This document shows positions 61,371 to 64,000 of a stretch of DNA of 64,000 nt, piece after piece. Each line of letters opens with the position of its first letter. Position 1 is the first letter of the stretch. The notes under the pieces were generated by a model, which made no database searches, was not told where the DNA came from, and saw only the letters and a program-made list of their open reading frames with translations. This DNA comes from Acidimicrobiales bacterium. Lineage in GTDB: Bacteria > Actinomycetota > Acidimicrobiia > Acidimicrobiales > SZUA-35. A program made the position numbers and the translations under genes. The stretch is from assembly GCA_020629155.1 (NCBI GenBank), contig JAHDDW010000008.1:62001-126000 (forward strand). Reading direction: 5' to 3'.

Positions 61371-63128
61371 ATGCCTAGAGGTCAAATTTTTTCTGCACTG
61401 TTTGTTGTGTTAGCAGCTTTCGGTGGTCTTATCTATACGGTTGCTAGTGGTAACGAGCCATTGTTAGGTCTCGATTTACAAGGTGGGGTTTCAGTTGTTC
61501 TCGAACCAATTGAAGAAGCAACCGATGATCAGCTAAATGAAAGTGTCAATGTTGTTCGTGGGCGGGTTGACCAAGTCGGGGTTGCATCACCAGAAATTTC
61601 TCGTCAAGGTAACAATATTGTTGTAGAACTACCAGGTCTTGTCAAAGATCAGCAAGAAACAATTGATAAGTTAGATCAGACAGCAGAACTGCGTTATCGC
61701 CCAGTCCTTGGGGTATTGCCCCAGTTGCTGGTAGACACTGCTTTACCTGTTCCAGGTGAAACACCCCCAGTCTCTGGTTCTGATACAACAGTAGATGGCA
61801 CAGCAACAACCGAGAATGAAGAAGTAACAACAACAGCTTCTGAGACCTCTGTTGAACAAGACGAACCTCAAATAACAGAAAATTCTCGCGAAGCTGCTGT
61901 TGTCCCTGTTGCGTTCCAAACAGAGACAACAATCGAACCGCAAGACGTAGCTGAAAGCGTTACGCCTTCTGCAACAGCAACTGGTGAAGAAACATCGGAA
62001 ACACCAGAAACAACACTGCTGGACCCATCGCTGATTGACCCATCAACGCAACCAGATTTGTCGGAACTTCTTGGTGGGCAAGCACCGCTCGATCCAAATT
62101 GTCCACAAGAAATCACAGCGCCAGAAAAAGATAGTGCTGAAGAGTACGTTGTGCTGCTCGACGAGGATGGCATGCCCACCTGTCTAGGGCCAACACTTTT
62201 GTTTGGCGACGCCTTAGAAACAGCTGGAGTAAGTTCAGCTATAAATACATCGCCCTTCAGCGGAGAGCTTGAAACTATCTGGTTTGTGAATCCAGAGTTT
62301 AAAGAAGGAGCAGAGGGTATCGATCTTTTTAACTCTGCTGCTGCTTTATGTTTTACTAGAGCCCCACAATGTCCGACAAGTCGTCTTGCGATGGTGCTTG
62401 ATCATCGAATAATTTCTGCTCCTAATACCAATAGCGCAAGTTTCGCCCGCAATGCAATCCAAATTTCTGGCAATTTCACTGAAGAATCAGCAAGAGATTT
62501 AGCACAGTCGTTACGTTTCGGGGCGTTGCCAGTAGAGCTTGAAAAACAAGAAAGCCGTACTGTTTCTGCAACTGTCGGTAAAGATGTGCTTCGTGCTGGT
62601 TTGATTGCTGGTCTCGTTGGTTTAGGAATCGTCGCGCTTTACTTGCTGTACTACTATCGATTTGCTGGTATTGTCGCTATTTCTGGGATCGTTCTTTCAG
62701 CGATGCTTCTATGGACGATTATCGCCTTTCTTGGCGAGCAGATAAACCTATCATTGACGCTCGCTGGTGTAGTGGGTTTGATTGTTTCGATAGGTGTATC
62801 AGCTGACTCAAACATTGTCTATTTCGAAAATGTTAAAGACGCTTTCCGCACAGGTCGCAAAGTCGGCACATCTGTCGAACGTGCATATCAATCTTCGATC
62901 GGCACTATTTTAAAAGCTGACGTTGTAAGTCTGATAGCGGCAGTTCTACTTTATTATCTAACTGTTGGTGCCGTGAAAAACTTTGCTTTCTATCTGGGCT
63001 TAGCGACATTGCTTGACTTGTTTATCTCTTGGTTCTTTATGCGTCCAGCATTGCGTTCCTTGGCGAGCCTTCCACTTGTAAAAAAATCACCGAAATGGTT
63101 GGGAATGCCTAGAAGGAGCGAATCATGA
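61371..63128 (+). CDS. secD: Protein-export membrane protein SecD
   Basis: 585 residues. LLGLDLQGGVSVVLEP (residues about 30-45) is the SecD signature; helix 4-5 region LAGVVGLIVSIGVSADSNIV and the conserved ENVKDAFRTG follow the periplasmic domain. Between P1 head elements there is a Thr/Glu/Pro-rich insert of about 130 residues (about 120-245), low-complexity, typical of high variability among actinobacteria. The protein uses proton motive force to pull substrates out of SecYEG. It overlaps secF by 4 nt. Confidence 0.95.
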   Translation: MPRGQIFSALFVVLAAFGGLIYTVASGNEPLLGLDLQGGVSVVLEPIEEATDDQLNESVNVVRGRVDQVGVASPEISRQGNNIVVELPGLVKDQQETIDKLDQTAELRYRPVLGVLPQLLVDTALPVPGETPPVSGSDTTVDGTATTENEEVTTTASETSVEQDEPQITENSREAAVVPVAFQTETTIEPQDVAESVTPSATATGEETSETPETTLLDPSLIDPSTQPDLSELLGGQAPLDPNCPQEITAPEKDSAEEYVVLLDEDGMPTCLGPTLLFGDALETAGVSSAINTSPFSGELETIWFVNPEFKEGAEGIDLFNSAAALCFTRAPQCPTSRLAMVLDHRIISAPNTNSASFARNAIQISGNFTEESARDLAQSLRFGALPVELEKQESRTVSATVGKDVLRAGLIAGLVGLGIVALYLLYYYRFAGIVAISGIVLSAMLLWTIIAFLGEQINLSLTLAGVVGLIVSIGVSADSNIVYFENVKDAFRTGRKVGTSVERAYQSSIGTILKADVVSLIAAVLLYYLTVGAVKNFAFYLGLATLLDLFISWFFMRPALRSLASLPLVKKSPKWLGMPRRSES

Positions 63129-64000
63129 ATGAATCTACCAGCCAAGTGGATCAGGGGATAAATTTCTTGCCTAAATGGCGTGTCTCGCTGCTAGTCTCTG
63201 GACTTTTGTTAGTTATTGCGCTGGCATTATTGACATTTCGTTGGCTCAATCTAAGTGTTGACTTCGAAGGCGGTGGTGTTTGGGAAGCACCAACAAGCCA
63301 GGAGATAGCTGTCTCTGAAGCAAGAGATGCGTTGCCTGCTGAAGTAGCTGACGCGCAGGTGCAGGAAGTGTCAGATGCATCTGGCAAACAACTAGCAATT
63401 AAGGTTCAAGCCGGTAGCGATTCACTGGCATATAGCGAACAGATTCGACAGTCGCTTGCTGAGCTTACTGGTGCATCGATTGACGACGTTAAAACTGAGG
63501 AAGTAGGTCCAACATGGGGCGAAAAAATTACTTCGCAAGCAGTGCGTGCATTGCTGCTTTTCTTCGTTGCTGTGGCTGTCTATCTGTCGGTAACACTTGA
63601 ATGGCGGATGGCTATTGGTGCGCTCGTAGCAGTAGTGCATGATTTAGTTTTAACTGCTGGAGTATATTCTTTAACTGGGCTTGAGGTGACACCAGCGACG
63701 GTTGTTGCACTGCTAACTATTCTTGGTTATTCGTTATATGACACCGTGGTGGTGTATGACAAAGTGAAAGAAAATCAGGTTGACCAGTCATTACTTGGGC
63801 TAGATAATAGCGGGCTTATCAATCACTCGATGAACCAAGTATTGATGCGATCCATAAACACAACGATTACAACAGTCATCCCTGTTCTCTCAATGTTGCT
63901 TGTCGGAACGTTCTTTATCCGAGCAGAGAGCTTGACAAGTTTCGCTTTAGCATTATTTATCGGCCTTCTTCTCGGTACGTACTCGTCAATATTTGTAGCA
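63125..64000 (+). CDS. secF: Protein-export membrane protein SecF (3' end beyond window)
   Basis: ATG 63125 lies in the ATGA overlap with the secD stop. 292 codons are present without a stop to the window edge; family length is about 300-400. LSVDFEGGGVWEAP is the SecF opener, WGEKITSQAVRALLLFFVAV the second helix, ILGYSLYDTVVVYDKVKENQ the conserved D-x-V-V-x-D/Y motif region, and NQVLMRSINTTITTVIPVLS the next. Partner of SecD. Confidence 0.95.
   Translation, partial: MNESTSQVDQGINFLPKWRVSLLVSGLLLVIALALLTFRWLNLSVDFEGGGVWEAPTSQEIAVSEARDALPAEVADAQVQEVSDASGKQLAIKVQAGSDSLAYSEQIRQSLAELTGASIDDVKTEEVGPTWGEKITSQAVRALLLFFVAVAVYLSVTLEWRMAIGALVAVVHDLVLTAGVYSLTGLEVTPATVVALLTILGYSLYDTVVVYDKVKENQVDQSLLGLDNSGLINHSMNQVLMRSINTTITTVIPVLSMLLVGTFFIRAESLTSFALALFIGLLLGTYSSIFVA

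Overview
This 64 kb window reads as chromosomal DNA of a low- to mid-GC actinobacterium, probably a free-living (marine-type) member of or near Acidimicrobiia. The evidence is gene content: tatA/B-tatC-helY, a gcvH / FHA (GarA-like) / bifunctional-nuclease run, an actinobacterial-type leuA, an ECF sigma / ZAS anti-sigma pair of the SigR/RsrA kind, a DUF4193-like acidic zinc-ribbon protein, a trehalose-phosphatase/GH15 fusion, and yajC-secD-secF. The taxonomic placement is inference from gene families, not from a search. No rRNA, tRNA, CRISPR array, prophage or insertion sequence was recognised.

Layout. 0-5 kb: the 5' part of an AbiEi-type antitoxin gene with an inverted-repeat operator, a UvrD-like helicase, and sufC-sufS-sufU without adjacent sufB/sufD. 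5-9 kb: an MFS transporter divergent from an asparaginase-like gene, a GNAT/BioF2-like gene and trpF. 9-14 kb: a HAD phosphatase and a glycan cluster (amylo-alpha-1,6-glucosidase family enzyme plus two tandem GT4 glycosyltransferases). 14-21 kb: a repeat-built intergenic region, trpB, trpA, a TPR protein split by a homopolymer frameshift, leuA with a leader-peptide attenuator, and the ECF sigma/anti-sigma operon. 21-31 kb: HU, fabZ, PNPOx-like, DUF2079, CDP-alcohol phosphatidyltransferase, gcvH, FHA, bifunctional nuclease, recG, OmpA-like and an aromatic/aspartate aminotransferase. 31-43 kb: sulfotransferase + DUF1254/DUF1214, serS, a lipoprotein, pepA, a degenerate GDPD, tatA/B, tatC, helY and a stand-alone diacylglycerol-kinase-type C-terminal domain. 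43-49 kb is the most accessory part: a Phd/YefM antitoxin next to a PIN toxin killed by an in-frame TGA, an intact VapBC pair under a 23-bp palindrome, a Fur/Zur-type box in front of a small ORF and a large His-rich membrane protein (possibly one frameshifted gene), then a double-domain ThyX-like protein. 49-64 kb: acidic zinc-ribbon protein, a GNAT gene, a charged nucleic-acid-binding-like protein, glutaminyl cyclotransferase, PIN-PhoH, trehalose phosphatase/GH15, an AAA ATPase, small membrane proteins, a TIR-like membrane protein and yajC-secD-secF (cut by the window end).

Two themes run through the window. First, many genes lack a Shine-Dalgarno but have a TANNNT -10 element 4-9 nt before the start codon (trpB, recG, pepA, vapB, sufC, a small membrane gene, the AAA ATPase, thyX-like), which indicates widespread leaderless transcription; operator palindromes in at least two cases (sufC, vapB) overlap the -10 and the start codon. 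Second, at least three families of short interspersed repeats occupy intergenic space. Family A recurs at or just after stop codons, and families B and C are found both alone and side by side in the 13.9-14.3 kb region.

The best candidates for something undescribed are the metal-box-controlled His-rich membrane protein at 45.0-47.2 kb, the TIR-like transmembrane protein at 59.7-60.8 kb, and the family A repeats that contribute to gene 3' ends.
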